Positions 11,253 to 23,482 are shown, numbered from the stretch's first letter. The stretch is 64,000 nt of DNA from Ziziphus jujuba (GCF_031755915.1 NC_083382.1:28248001-28312000); one strand, 5' to 3'. Program-made: numbers and translations. The notes: generated from the letters alone by a model not told the origin.

Positions 11253-12898
11253 TTAAGCATCCAGTAGAGGGTTGAGCACGGCTCCAACAAAAAACACCAT
11301 TCCATGAGTTTCTTCTCTTATCATAAACATGAAAGGATGATCAGCTACAAAGCTTGGGGTTGGAAATGTGGCACAGAGGAAACGAAAAGCGGCAGCAGTG
11401 CTGGCTGCGGCTTCGGTCCCTTCCTCATTCACTTCAATATGGGACTTATGGAATATATCTGAAACATAAAGTCTATCACTGTTGGGACTGTCTACCATTT
11501 CTGTCAGCTCCCCTGCCTCAAATGGTAGTTTGAGCCCCATTTCCTTCATGCTTTTCGAAGCTTCCAACTCAAATGAGAATTTGAATTTTGGAATCCAAAA
11601 ATCAGGGAGATCCTCTAACCACAGCTTAAATTGTTGATTTAAGAAACCGGGATTGAATTTAATCTTTTGGATTAGATTGTGCAGGCCATCTCTTTCATCT
11701 GGAAGGAAAAAGTATATGGAAAATTTACGGGCATCTTGACCCCTTTGGTAAGGAATTTGAAGCACTTTATAACCATCAAATAATCCATAAAGATGGCGCA
11801 TATATCTATGAGCGGTCATGAATGGAACTTGAAGAGTTTGCCCATTTAGAAGGTGAAAATTTCGAAGTTGAGTCGATGAGGGGTCGAATTGCTGATCCCA
11901 TGCGCCTTTAAAATAGAGTGCATTTGCAAGCACAAGTGCTGTATCACTTTTGAGGGATCCAGTTGGGAGAAGATCTTTGATTAGCCTCTTGGTTGCTGCT
12001 TCAGCCCAGGAATTCACTTGTTTCACTACCTCTTCAGCCTTCAATGATGATAAAATTAAAACTAAGTCATAAATTCAAATGCTGCACCAATGAAAAGGTT
12101 AGAGATATGTCTCATAGAAACAGATAATATATATACATATGTTAGAGTTGATGATCCGAATTTTTGTTGACTCTATCTGAAAAGCTCGCAGGTGAGACCA
12201 GTTTGGTGAAAATTATTTTCATGAAAAATTTGGGGCTCTGTGGTGGTACAGACCTTTACAATTTTAAAGTTTATCCCATCCGTACAATATATATATATTT
12301 TTTGAAGGTTTTCGGATATATAGAATATTTGCCGCTTTATTGCTCATTTTTTGTACTAATCTTTCGATAAAAGTTTGACTCTCTTTGTTTGTAATTTTTT
12401 TCCGTTAAGGATTTTCCATGTAAATATGTGTGTTCTGATTTTATTCTTCTATTGCTATTGTTTTGTTCTATTTTTTGTAACAACATATATTACCTTGGTT
12501 ACAAAGTCCACGCTTTTGAGCTCAGCGTTGTAAGAACCTTTGACAATCTCTTCAAAAGATGACTTCAAAGTGAACCTTTGATCGAGCCAAGCACCATTGA
12601 CAAAGGATAGAAGCGGACCACCTGCAACGTTCTCAGCCAGGGATGCGAGATTGATAACCTTCGAAGACAATAGATTAAGATCACCAACACTGGTTGATCC
12701 CAAAAAGTAAAGAAGTTGTTGCAGAGTTTGGCCTTTTGATCCTGCAGCAATCAAGCTTAGCATAACATGTAAGGATAAAGGAGAGGCCACAAAATTGTTG
12801 CCCTTTGCAGCTTCATTTTCCAAAATTTGGTTTGTGAAAAGCAAACAGAAGTCAGTGTTGAAGAGGGTATTTGTGTTTGATTCTGGTGAGTGCTCCAT
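11253..12898 (-). CDS. Serpin A2 (type-2 plant serpin)
   Basis: Two exons: 12898-12494 (135 codons, start MEHSPESN) and 12038-11253 (261 codons plus TAA); 396 aa, the usual plant-serpin length. Plant serpins lack a classical signal peptide and act as suicide inhibitors: a protease cleaves the exposed loop and is trapped. Visible family features are the N-terminal FVASPLSLHVMLSLIAAG helix, NALYFKGAW, FHLLNGQ, hinge NEEGTEAAAST, FVADHPFMFMI and the C-terminal VLNPLLDA. Counting from the hinge Gly as P15, P1 is Leu within FRFLCATF, suggesting a chymotrypsin-like target (inference). The intron (12039-12493, phase 0) carries a 343-bp solo LTR absent from the paralogue B2. A minus-strand TATA-like CCTATATATGG lies about 75 bp upstream of the start. 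All conserved inhibitory hinge residues are present, so it is probably functional. Confidence 0.93.
12140..12482. mobile_element. Solo LTR in the A2 intron
   Basis: 343 bp that begin TGTTAGAG and end GTAACA (TGTTA...TAACA termini), flanked by a perfect 5-bp direct repeat ACATA (12135-12139 and 12483-12487). The homologous intron of B2 (32213-32319) reads straight through this site with a single copy of the repeat. This is the footprint of an LTR retrotransposon reduced to one LTR by recombination, inserted after the A/B duplication. Its sequence does not match the other LTRs in the window. Orientation undetermined. Confidence 0.85.
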
Positions 12899-14360
12899 TA
12901 ATGTGATGATCGAAAATCCAGCTACCTTTTGATGTTTGTCCTATAATATCGTTTGTGATTATCAACTGGCCATATATAGGGGTAGACGGATGAAGATTTC
13001 GAAGAAAGTTGAAAGGTATTATTTTCTGTTTCATTTTGTCGTATTGGAGACGTGGAACACTATCAATTGTTGTTTAAATTGGAGTTTGGATGATAATTTT
13101 GTAGCATATATATGCGTATGAGTTTGACTAAATATTAATTAATTTAATTGGCATTTACTTCATCAACAAGATAGCCTCATCTGCCAGCTGCTTTATTTTA
13201 TTTTTAGGTGGCTTTCTCTGTTGTATGTTTCCCCTATCCCATAGACAATAAAATTTTCTATTAAAAGATAATCTTAATTAAGTTCATAAAAGTATATGCC
13301 TGCTGTCTTAAGTGTGCTGTTTGGTAAGAGGCTTTGGTTATTCTTTTTCGCTATTTTTTATTTATTTTTATTTAATTTTATGCAATTTACTTACTTTAAA
13401 AGTTTTTTTATTTATTTGTTTTTATCATTGCTTACTTTAAATGTTTATTAGTTAATATTCGTTTAAAATTTTTATAGTATCTCAAACTAACAAGCTATCA
13501 AATGAAATCTAGCATTTTTTTAAAATGCCTTTTTTTAATAAATTGAGAAAGGAAATTTTAGTGCCAAGCAAATCCACACGCATAGCTGTTACTAATTCAT
13601 ATTTATTGACTTTTTTTTTCCTTAAAAAGGAGTAACAACAATGATTTTTATTCAAATTTCCCCCAAAAAAAAGTGACTTTTTTAAACATGCAGAAATCAA
13701 GCTTAGCATATTATATGTGTAAGATGTGCGTAAAGGAGAGGCCACAGAATATTGCCTACCTAGCTAATGATAAGCTAGAGCCCGGAGGTTCAAATAAGTA
13801 AATATCTCTTTGTATATTCATTCTTTCATTTCTATTCAAATGAACCAGAGCATATGGGAAATTTGGAAATTTTCCACCAACAAAAATGAACCACAAGAAC
13901 TACTAACAATTAAATAACTACAACAATATACAAAATAATAAAAAAAATAAATAAATTAAGAACAAAATAATTGCATAAAATTTCCGGATCTCCTCACTTT
14001 TTATATATTTCAAGAGGTAATATAAAAGGTTCTGTTTTGTTTCTTGGGTCAAGAAGTAGGAATATTGAAGAAGAGCCCACCTACGACACTACAATTAAAC
14101 ATTGAAATTAACAAATATTCGTATGACCTCAAGATGTATATGTATATATTTTTTTCTTTTGTTAATAAATATGACCTCAACGTAATTAAATATGTTGTTT
14201 TATTGTATAGGAAGTAAGATGTTTTATTTAATTAAAAGAGAAAAAAAAAGAAAAAAAGAAAAAAAAGAAGCTATTGCACTTAAATAAACAAGAAAGGTAA
14301 TTTGTCTTGATACATATTATATTTGACCAATAATATTCTTGCAAAGCATATTCGCTGATC
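12899..14360. other. Spacer between A2 and A3
   Basis: AT-rich, no intact gene. It is collinear with 32725-34207 in unit B. Near 13690-13750 and 33540-33600 a few tens of bases resemble serpin exon 1 (GCAATCAAGCTTAGCATA, GAGAGGCCACA), a possible relic of an additional deleted serpin. It includes the promoter of A2 at the left end. Confidence 0.65.
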
Positions 14361-15670
14361 TCAAGTATCTAGGAGAGGATTGAATACAGCTCCAAGAAAT
14401 AAAACCATGCCATGAGTTTCCTCTCTTATCATAAACAGAAAAGGATGGTCCGCTACAAAGCTTGGAGTTGGAATTATGGCACGGAGAGTTTTAAATCGAA
14501 CAGCAGTGCTTGCTGCAGCTTCTGTCCCTTCCTCATTTATTTCAATATAAGACTTATGGAATATATCTGAAACATAAATGCCATCATCACCATTACCAGT
14601 ATCAACCATTTCTGTCATCTCCCCTGGCTTGAAAGGCAGTTTAAGCCCCATATCCTTCATGGTCTCTGAAGCTTCAAACTCACAAGAGAATTTGAATTTT
14701 GGAATCCATAAATGAGGGAGGCTTTCTAAGTTTGTCTTGAATTGCCGATTCAAGAAACCAGAATTGAGTTTGACCATTTGGATTAGATTAGGCAGCCCAT
14801 CTTGCTCAGATGGAAGGAAAAAGTACATGGAAAATTTCCGGGCATCTTGACCACTCTGGTAGGGAATTTGAAGTACTTTATAACCATCAAAAGATCCATA
14901 TAGGTGGCGCATAAATATCTTGGTGGTCATGAAAGGAGCTTGAACAATTTGCCCATTGAGAAGGTGAAAGTCTCTTTGTTGAGTCATTGAGGGGTCAAAT
15001 TGTTGATCCCATGCTCCTTTGAAATAGAGTGCATTTGCAAGCACAAGTGTGGTCTCACTATCCAACGATTTGTCTCGGAAGAGTTGTTTGATTAGTCCAT
15101 TGGTTGCCATTCGAGCCCACAAGTTCACCTCTTCTACCACTTCTTTAGCCTGATGAGCAAATTACATGAAAATAATTCTAAGTTTAGCTAGCTACATATA
15201 TATATATATATATATTATATAAATCAGTGTGTTACTACAGGAAATTTTAATATGTAATGCACCTTGGCTTCAAAGTCCACGTTTTTAATCTCAGCTTCGT
15301 AAAAGTCTTTGGCAATCTCTTGGAAAGATGGCTTCAAAATGAACCTTTGATCGAGCCAAGCACCGTTGACAAAGGACAGAAGTGGACCACCTTCGAGGTT
15401 CTCGGTCGGGGATGCAACAGTACTAATAATCTTCGAAGACAACAGATTTAGATCACCAACACTAGTTGATCCTAAAAAATGAAGAAGCTGTTGCAGAGTT
15501 TGGCCTTTTGAGCCTGCAGCAATCAAGCTTAGCATGACATGTAAGGATGATGGAGAGGCCACGAAATTGGAGCCCTTTGGAGCTTCGTTTTCAAGTATTT
15601 GGCTTGTCAACCGCAAACAGAAGTCTGTGTTGAAGAGGGCACTGGTGTTTGATTGTGGTGAGTTCTCCAT
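14361..15670 (-). CDS. Serpin A3 (type-3 plant serpin)
   Basis: Exon 1 is 15670-15263 (136 codons, MENSPQSNTSALFN; an upstream in-frame ATG at 15682 would add MEIK). Exon 2 is 15149-14361 (262 codons plus TGA); 398 aa. All serpin landmarks are present: FVASPSSLHVMLSL, LYFKGAWDQQFDPS, FHLLNGQIVQAPF, FWIPKFKF-type strand, hinge NEEGTEAAASTA, FVADHPFLFMI and terminal NPLLDT. The loop reads VRFKTLRAIIPTPS; counting from the hinge, P1 is Leu followed by Arg, and a one-residue shift would place Arg at P1. It is the only intact copy ending in Thr rather than Ala. Conserved TATA-like box CCTATATATA is 50-60 bp upstream. Most similar to B3 except in the loop. Confidence 0.93.
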
Positions 15671-16368
15671 TTTGATTTCCAAAAGGCTTTTGATATTTTG
15701 TCTTGTGATTGTTAAATCGTTATATATAGGGGCAGAAAAATGAAAAATTCTAGGTAAGCTGATTGATTAGGGACGTTTTATTTTGTCTTATTGGGAGGTG
15801 TGAGCCCGTACACGTTGCATAATTGCATTGCCAAGTTTACTTCGTCAACAAGATAGCTCACCTTGTCCCAATATATATATATATATATATATATATTTCC
15901 TCTCCAAGGCATAACAAATGAAGTTTCGTATTTCACAAATTTTAAATAAAAATGAAAATTGTTTTAACCGGTTACTTATTTTATAAAAACACGTTGCTTT
16001 TCATTCCATTGCTAGCAAAAGTCCCTGCAGACAAAAAGAAGAATCTTTGCAAAAAATTCCTATTAAGATATGTAAGGATGGAAATTTGATCACCTCACTT
16101 TTCCTATTTTCGAAAGGGACAATATTGGGGGGCTCTGTTTTCTTTGTAGAATCACCAGCGATACAAGCTGACAAGTGACAAGAACAAAAAGTTCTCCACC
16201 CATTGAAAATGAATAAAGAACAAAAAATAACATTACAAAAGAACAAAACAAAAGTAAACATTAAAGTTAACATATATTGATAATAAGGAGGGTCCAAAAT
16301 GTGTATATTCCCTTCATGTAGTATATTTTTTCAATAGTAGTTTTATCCATAAACATCTACAATTTGTC
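15671..16368. other. Spacer between A3 and A4
   Basis: Contains the A3 promoter (TATA-like at 15719-15731, minus strand), a (TA)n run at 15871-15896 and sequence collinear with 35511-36246 and partly 9663-9830. A 98-codon minus-strand frame at 16001-16297 is conserved in the duplicate but shows no motif; I do not call it a gene. Confidence 0.65.
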
Positions 16369-17656
16369 TTAAGCATCCAGAAGAGGATTGAGCACGGCTC
16401 CAACAAAGAAAATGATGCCAAGAGTTTCTTCTCTTATCATAAACAAAAAAGGATGGTCTGCAACAAAGCTTTGAGATGGAATGCTAGCACGGGAACGTAG
16501 ACCTCGAACAGCAGTGCTTGCTGCAGCTTCTGTTCCTTCCTCATTTACTTCAATATAAGACTTATGCAATATATCTGAAACATAAAGCCCATGATCACTA
16601 TTACCTCTCTCAACCATTTCTGTCATCTCCCCTGGCTCAAATGGTAGTTTAAGCCCCATTTCCTTCATGGTTTCTGAAGCTTCGAACTGAAAACAGAATT
16701 TAAATTTTGGAATCCAGAAATCAGACATATTTTCTAACCCTATCTTGAATTGTTGATTCAAGAAACCGGAATTGAGTTTAACCATTTGGATTAGATTTGG
16801 CAGACCGTCTTTCTCATTTGGAAGGAAAAAGTACATGGAAAACTTCCGGGCATCTTGACCACTTTGGTATGGAATTTGAACTAGCTTATATCCATCGAAG
16901 GATCTGTATAGACGGCGTCTACGTATCTGAGTGGACATGAAAGAAACTTGAACAATTTGTCCATTGAGAAGGTGAAAGTCCCTTTGTTGAGTCATTGATG
17001 GGTCAAATTTTAAATCCCACGCTCCTTTAAAGTAGAGTGCATTTGCAAGAACAAAGACAGTCTCTCTGTCCGGCCATCTAGCGGGGAGTAGTTGTTTGAT
17101 TAGTCTTTTTGTTGCTACTTCAACCCACAAATTCACCTCTTCTACCACTTTTTCAGCCTGATCAAATCAAATGACAATCATTATAAGTTAAGCTAGCTAG
17201 ATATATGTATGTGTGTACGTAATATATATATATATATGCTATGCTATATACCTTGGTTACAAAGTCTACGCTTTTGAGCTCAGCTTTGTAAGATGCTTTG
17301 GCAATCTCTTGGAAGGATGACTTCAAAGTAAACCTTCTATCGATCCAAGCTCCATTAACAAAGGACAGAAGTGGACCACCTGCAAGGCTCTCAGCCGGGG
17401 ATGCAAGATTGATAATCTTTGAAGCTAACAGATTTAGATCATGAATACTTGTTGATCCCAAAATGTGAAGAAGCTGCTGCAGAGTTTGGCCTTTTGTACC
17501 TGCAGCGATTAAGCTTAACATAACATGTAATGATAAAGGAGAAGCCACAAAATTGGAGCCATTTGAAGCTTCATTTTCTAAAATCTGGTTTGTCAACTGC
17601 AAACAGAAGTCTGTGTTGAAGAGGGTGGTAGTGTTTGATTGAGTTGAGTTCTCCAT
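16369..17656 (-). CDS. Serpin A4 (type-4 plant serpin)
   Basis: Exon 1 is 17656-17252 (135 codons, MENSTQSNTTTLFN; an upstream ATG at 17668 is in frame). Exon 2 is 17157-16369 (262 codons plus TAA); 397 aa. The 94-bp intron is AT-repeat rich. Serpin motifs are complete: FVASPLSLHVMLSLIAAG, LYFKGAWDLKFDPS, hinge [32 protein letters not shown]. The loop is VRGLRSRASIPSQS and contains the Leu-Arg-Ser triplet typical of the LR class of plant serpins, although strict counting from the hinge puts it one residue early. Arg-rich stretch RRRRLYRSF region (about 16910) distinguishes type 4. Nearly identical to B4. Confidence 0.93.
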
Positions 17657-18749
17657 TTTGATGATCAAAAAGCTTTTTGACCTTTGTCTTGTAATAATAT
17701 TTATGAGTAGAAGAATGAAAAATTCCAGGAGAGTTGATGAGAGAAATTTGTTGTTGTTTTTTTTTTTTTTTTGGTTGTCAAATGGTGAATAGCATTTATT
17801 TCATCAACAAGATAACTCCGCCTGTTGTCTAGCCACAACAAATGAAGTTTTGTATTTTACAAATTTTAAATTCATAAAAATAACTTCTATTAACCTATCA
17901 CTTATTTTATAAAAACATGTCGTTTTCATTTCAAAAGAAACATTCTCTCACTTCCAACAAATAGTGATGCAAGATTATTCCTGCCAAAAGCAAGCACAAG
18001 TCCCCGTGAAAAAGGGTGGTATTTGATATTTGTCTAAACGGCTCCATTTGATCACCAAAAACTTTTTATCTTTTTACCTACTATATAGGGGCTATGTTTG
18101 TTTCTAACTTCGTATAACATTAACACAGACTACAAAGAAGTACTGGAAAAATCTTATGCCCTCAAAAACTTTTTATTTTATTTTTATTAGCTACAAATAT
18201 GACCTCAAGGCAATTAAATATTTTGTTTTCCATTGCCATTGGAATTTTGCTTTTGATCCAAAAAGAGAGAAGGATGTTTTATTCATAACTTTTTATCTTT
18301 GCACCTACTATATATTGTTATTATTATAATTTTTACGACTACTAAAATATGCGATACACCCTTATTTTTTCTAGTTGAGGCAACATGAGGGGCTATGTTT
18401 GTTCTAACTTCATATAACATTAACACAGACTACAAAGAAATACTGGAAAAATCTTATGCCGTCAAAAACTTTTTATTTTATTTTTATTAGCTATAAATAT
18501 GACCTCAAGGCAATTAAATATTTTGTTTTCCATTGCCATTGGAATTTTTCTTTTGATCCAAAAAGAGAGAAGGATGTTTTATTCATAAACATCATTATTT
18601 GGATATCAAGGTAAGAAACCAAAAGGAAAAATTCTATAGCATACAAACAAACAAGATAGGTAATCTGTCTTAATCTGAAGATTATTTAATACATATTTGA
18701 CATCAAAACAAGAAAATTAAAACATATATATATATATATATTCCCCATT
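17657..18749. other. Spacer between A4 and A5 with internal tandem duplication
   Basis: No gene. 18060-18288 and 18286-18590 are two copies of the same spacer segment (shared ATGACCTCAAGGCAATTAAA and CAAAAAGAGAGAAGGATG); copy 1 lacks about 70-110 bp near TATATATTGTTATTATT. Unit B has one copy at about 37940-38240. Confidence 0.75.
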
Positions 18750-19211
18750 TTAAGCATCAAGGAGAGGGTTGAGCACAGCTCCAATAAAGAAAATTATACC
18801 ATGAATCTCTTTCCTAAATCATAAACAGGAAAGGATGGTCTGCGACAAAGCTTGGATTTACAAATTCTAGCACACTGAAATTGCATCCTAACAGCAGTGC
18901 TTGCTGCAGCTTCTACTCCTTCCTCATTTACTTCAATAGAAGACTTGTGGAATATATGTGAAACAAATAGCCTATTACCATCAGGACTGTCAACCATATC
19001 TGTGAGCTTCCTAGGCTTGAAAGGTAGATTAAGCCCCATTTCCTTCATGGTTTTCGAAGCTTTGAACTCGAAACAGAGTTTAAGTTTTGGAATCTGAAAA
19101 AGAGGGAGTTCCTCATACCCCAAGAGATACCGTTGATTGAACAAACCAGCATTAAGTTCGATTTTTTGGATTACATTAACGAGACCATCTTTCTCATTTG
19201 TAAGGAAAATG
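18750..19211 (-). pseudogene. Serpin A5, C-terminal half (split by retrotransposon nest)
   Basis: Stop TAA at 18750; reads upstream through VLNPLLDA, hinge EVNEEGVEAAASTAV, PFKPRKLTDMVDSP, KTMKEMGLNL, RYLLGYEEL and LTNEKDGL, where outer-copia sequence starts at 19212. The missing 5' part continues at 29761. A frameshift after the loop (near 18850) destroys FVADHPF, so the gene was, or has become, a pseudogene independently of the insertion. Closest intact relative is B5. Confidence 0.9.
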
Positions 19212-19758
19212 TGTTAGTTGTGATTCAATTGAGAGGAGGTCAAAAGTCAACGTTTCTTATGGCTTTAGTTGTGAAACGGTGCCGTTGTACTTAAGAAGGT
19301 GGTTATGATGAGTCAAAAAGTTAGTTTTCTGTTTTGGATATAAAGCTGCAGAAACAGAACCAATTTATTCATTCGATGAAGCTCTCGATCAAAAGCAACT
19401 TTCAGCTTCTTGTTCTTCTTTCTTTTCTGGTTGTAAACTTCTTTGTTCTCTGAGTTTATCATCTCTTTCTCTAGACTGATTAGGCCATTCTGGGTGAGTG
19501 GTTTTGTGAGAAAGTGAGAGGTTGTAAAAAGGGGTTTCAGGGGTGGTTTACTGGGTATAGATAACCATCACAGAGAAAGAGAAGTTGCTGTATTGATCAT
19601 TGTTCGTTGTTCATAGTGCAAGAACTTCTTGGATGGAGTTCACAAAGGATGTAGATCTTTTCTAGATCGAACCTCGTAAAAACCTTGTGTGTTTTCTGTG
19701 TGTTTCTGTCTTTCTTGATGCTGTGAATGGTTTTTCTGTATTCAGTTAATATTCAATA
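19212..19758 (+). repeat. 5' LTR, outer copia
   Basis: Directly repeated at 29213-29760; followed one base later by the tRNA-Met primer-binding site at 19760. Confidence 0.93.
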
Positions 19759-19857
19759 GTGGTATCAGAGCTGTTTCTACTACTCATTCACAAGAAAGAA
19801 ACGTGGCCTACCATCTGTTTGAAGAAATTCCTGAGTGACGAACCAGAAGGCTTAATG

Positions 19858-20514
19858 GGGTCAAAGGTAGAGTTAGAGATCTTCAATGGAAAAGGAGACT
19901 TACTTTTATGGAGGCAGAAGATGAAAGCAGTCCTGGTGCAACAAAAAGTTGCCAAAGCCATAGATGGGTCTTTTCCAGAGAGTCTCACGGAAGAGCAGAG
20001 GAAAGACATAGATGAAATTGCCTACAGCACTATAATTTTACATCTCTCTTACAGCATATTAAGGAAGGTAAATGATTTTAAGACTACCTCTGAAATTTGG
20101 AGTAGATTAGAGTAATTATATTTGGTTAAATCATTGCCAAATAAAATATATTTGCTGGAAAAGTTCTTTGGTTTCAAGTTGAATCCAACAAAGGACTTAG
20201 AGGAGAATCTTGATGAGTTTAATAAATTGGGTTTGGATCTGGCCAACTGTAATGACAAGTTCATTGGTGAAAACCATGCTATGATTTTACTGAATTCTCT
20301 TCTGAATAGTTATAAGGATATTAAGAATGCAATTAAATATAGTAAAGAGATCTTAACTACAGATATTGTTATAAATTCTTTGAGAGCAAAAGAGCTGGAA
20401 ATGAAAATTGAGAGGTGTGACACTAGTAGGGAAGGTCTGGTTACTAGAGGAAGAAATCCTGTTAGAAACTCGAAAGGCTTTAATAACAATTTTAGAGGAA
20501 AATCTAGAGATAAG
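19858..20514 (+). pseudogene. Outer copia gag
   Basis: Starts GSKVELEIFNGKGDLLLWRQ, the copia gag N-terminus (UBN2-type), and continues through VNDFKTTSEIWSRLE. A TAG at 20114 interrupts, then the frame continues with KSLPNKIYLLEKFFGFKL to the MITE insertion at 20515. Beyond the MITE the zinc knuckle (CCYCQKKGH...C, about 21120-21165) is shifted by one extra A in an A-run. Confidence 0.85.
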
Positions 20515-21079
20515 TAGGAATGGCAATTTGCCCCGCACGACTCGGTCCCCACGGTGCACCGACCCTAACGGGGCGATTTTTCCTCGAAAAATCGGGATTA
20601 CGGGGCGGGCTCGGGGCAAAGGTTAAAAACCCGAACTGGGGATGAGCCGAGGACGGGGAATAAACACCCCACCCCGAACCCAGCCCAGTATATATATTTA
20701 TTTTTTTAAAATTTTTTTTTTCTAGTTTCATTTATGTAAAACATCATTTTCTTCTTTCTTACAAGCTCCAACACTAAGCCCTCAACTTTGGCCACCGATA
20801 TCGATGTATTTTATTGTATTTTTGTTGCATTTTAGTCACTTTATTTACATTTTATTTATAAAAAAAATTATACAAAATTTTCAAAAAAAATTATATGAAT
20901 GATTAAAAAAAAAAAAAAGCGAAGAAAACCGTCTCACCCTGTCCCCGATTAGGGAATCCCCATCCCCGCCCCGCCTATAAAGAAACGGGAAAAACCGAGG
21001 GGATGAGATAGAAAATTCCCTGCGGGGATGAGGATGAGATTTTAAAAACCGGCCCTGCCCCGTCCCGTTGACATTCCAA
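20515..21079. mobile_element. hAT-like non-autonomous element (MITE)
   Basis: 565 bp, markedly GC-rich at both ends against an AT-rich background. Termini are TAGGAATGGCAA and, inverted, TTGGAATGTCAA. They are flanked by a perfect 8-bp duplication GAGATAAG (20507-20514, 21080-21087), as expected of hAT transposons. The flanking A extends the match to 9 bp, so a Mutator-like origin (9-bp duplication) is the alternative. GGGGCGGG-rich subterminal arms are known from plant hAT MITEs. No coding capacity; frames within it are composition artefacts. Confidence 0.85.
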
Positions 21080-21104
21080 GAGATAAGTCTAGATCTAAGT
21101 CAAG

Positions 21105-23201
21105 AAATAGAGAATGGAAATGTTGTTATTGCCAGAAAAAAAGGTCATCTCATTAAAGATTGCTATAAGAGGATAAATAAAGAAAATAGAGAGAAACGTT
21201 CTGAGAATGGAGATGCTGCTGTAGTAAGCAATGAAGATGACATTGGAGATGTCTTGGCTGTCTCAATGGATCAAACCAGTCAAGAATGGATTCTAGATTC
21301 TGGTTGTACCTTCCATAGGTGTCCAAGGCAAGATTGGTTTGTTAATTTTCAAAACTTAAATGGTGGTCAAGTGCTATTAGGCAATAATCAAGCTTGCAAT
21401 GTGACTGGAATTGGAGATATTCCTATACGAATGAGTGAGAGCAATGTAAGGTTTGTTGATGATTTTTGGGGACCAACCAGCACACCTACACATGGAGGTA
21501 ACAAGTATTTTCTTTCAATTGTTGATGATTTTTCCAAAAAAGTTTGGGTTTTTCTGTTAAAACATAAAAGTGAGGCTTTTGTTAAATTTAAACATAGGCA
21601 TTCTTAAGTTTAAAACCAAACAGGTAAAAAATTGAAAGTGTTAAGAACTGATAATAGGCTGGAATTTTGTAACCTTGAATTTGACAATTTCTGTAAAGAT
21701 GTTGGAATTCTTAGGCATAGGACAGTTAGTTATATGCTTCAACAAAATGGAGTTGCTGAGAGGATGAACAGAACCTTACTAGATAAGGTTAGATGTATGT
21801 TGCTAAATTCTGGTCTACCAAAACCATTTTGGGGTGAAACTGTCATAACAGCAACTTATTTGGTTAATAGATGTCCATCAACCGTTATAGAGTTTAAAAC
21901 TTCTGCAGAAATGTGGACAGGCAAACCAGCAGATTATACTAGGCTAAAAAATCTTTGGATGTGCAGTATATGCTCATCAAAGTGAAGGAAAACTTGAACC
22001 TAGATCATTAAAGTGTGTATTTGTAGGTTATCATGAGGGAATTGAAGGATATAGGCTGTGGGTGAGAGACTTGAAAGGTTTTAAGACCATAATAAGTAGG
22101 GATGTTATTTTTAATAAAAATATTATGCCATGTTTGAGGGACAAAGTTTTCTACCAAGGATAAGTCAGTTCAGTTTGAGGTGGAGCTATATATGAAGGTA
22201 AAGGAGGACCAAATAACCCAAATGGAAACTAAAGCTAAAATGCAACTTCCAGAATTGGCAGATGAGCAACCAGATCAAGAAACGGAAAAAGAATCAATTG
22301 CTGAAGGCACTAATCCTCTCCAACATTACCAACTAGCCAGAGATAGGCAAAGGAGAGGGTGAAACCTCCTGTCAAATTTATTTCTTCTAACTCCACTATG
22401 TTTGCTCTAGCATGTTTTCGGAAACTTGCTGATGAGGAACCTAAGTCCTATTCTAAAGCTATGAAGAGTAAGCATTCCAGATTGTGGTATAAGGCTATGT
22501 TAGAAGAATCGGAGTCATTACACAAGAATAAGACATGGGTGTTGGTTCCAAAACCTGCAACTCAGAAGGTAGTTAACTGCAAATGGATTTTTAGAGTGAA
22601 AAAGGGGATATCAAGTGCTAATCCAGTCAGATTTAAGGCAAGATTAGTTGCCAAGGCATTCACACAGGTACAAGGGATAGATTATACTGAAATTTTCTCA
22701 CGTGTGGTGAAGTACACAACTATAAGGATGATTTTATCATTAGTTGCTCATTTCAACTGGGAGTTGGAACAACTTGGTGTGAAAACGGTGTTTTTACATG
22801 GTGAGCTTGATGAGGTTATATATATGAAGAAACCTGAAGGCTTTGAGGTCTCAAACTCAAGTAAGGAGATGGTTTGCTTGCTGAAGAGGTCATTATATGG
22901 TTTGAAGCAATCACCTTGGCAGTGGTATAGGAGATTTGATACTTATGTTTTAAAAGTTGGGTTTAAAAGGAGCAGCTATGATAGTTGTCTATATTACAAA
23001 TGTGAAAACTATCATGAGTCAGTCTACTTACTATTATATGTCGATGACATGTTATTGACTGGTCAAAGTATGGTGAATATCAAGGTCATTAAGGATGAGT
23101 TGAAGGCTAAATTTGACATGAAGGAGCTTGGACCAACAAAGAAAATTTTAGGCATGAATATTGAAAGGGACATATTGAAGAATCATTTTTTCTTGAATTA
23201 G
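21105..23201 (+). pseudogene. Outer copia pol, 5' part (protease, integrase, reverse transcriptase)
   Basis: Protease motif WILDSGCTFH at about 21288; the sequence then jumps near 21450 into the integrase core (FWGPTSTPTHGGNKYF, SIVDDFSKKVWVFLL), omitting the zinc-binding HHCC part. KVLRTDNRLEF and QQNGVAERMNR follow (21634-21780). Reverse transcriptase runs 22359-23201: CKWIFRVKKG, RFKARLVAKAF, SLYGLKQSPW, LLLYVDDMLLTG (catalytic YVDD at about 23040). The frame is broken at 21604, 21985 and 22362. The inner copia interrupts reverse transcriptase after KSYIQK at 23219. Confidence 0.88.
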
Positions 23202-23219
23202 AAAAGTTATATTCAGAAA

Positions 23220-23482
23220 TGCAGAAAGGGGCTGCATAATTTGTATACATTAGGGAAGTATTTATTTTGTAATATGGTATATTAGAATTTATTATTTAGT
23301 GTCCTAATAAATAGGATCAGTTATTGACTGACCACTAATTAGTAACTTTCCTATTTTGTTGAGATTCCTATATTTGTGGGATTCTCCTCTTATTTCCTAG
23401 AATAGTGGACTGGCTACACTAGCATAAATATTAGGGTTGTATTTCTTTATGTTAATGAGAATTTTCTTCACCAACATTCTCA
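23220..23482 (+). repeat. 5' LTR, inner copia
   Basis: TGCAGAAAGG...ACATTCTCA; flanked by AGAAA on the left and by the primer-binding site on the right. Confidence 0.94.

Noticed and set aside
16001..16297. 98-codon minus-strand frame also present at 35879-36151
   Set aside because: Conserved only because the whole spacer is duplicated; no domain, no upstream signals, and partly repeated as broken sequence at 9663-9830.
20353..20731. GC-rich minus-strand frames with Arg/Pro/Gly-rich translation
   Set aside because: They lie in the GC-rich arm of the hAT-like MITE and cross into copia gag; composition effect.
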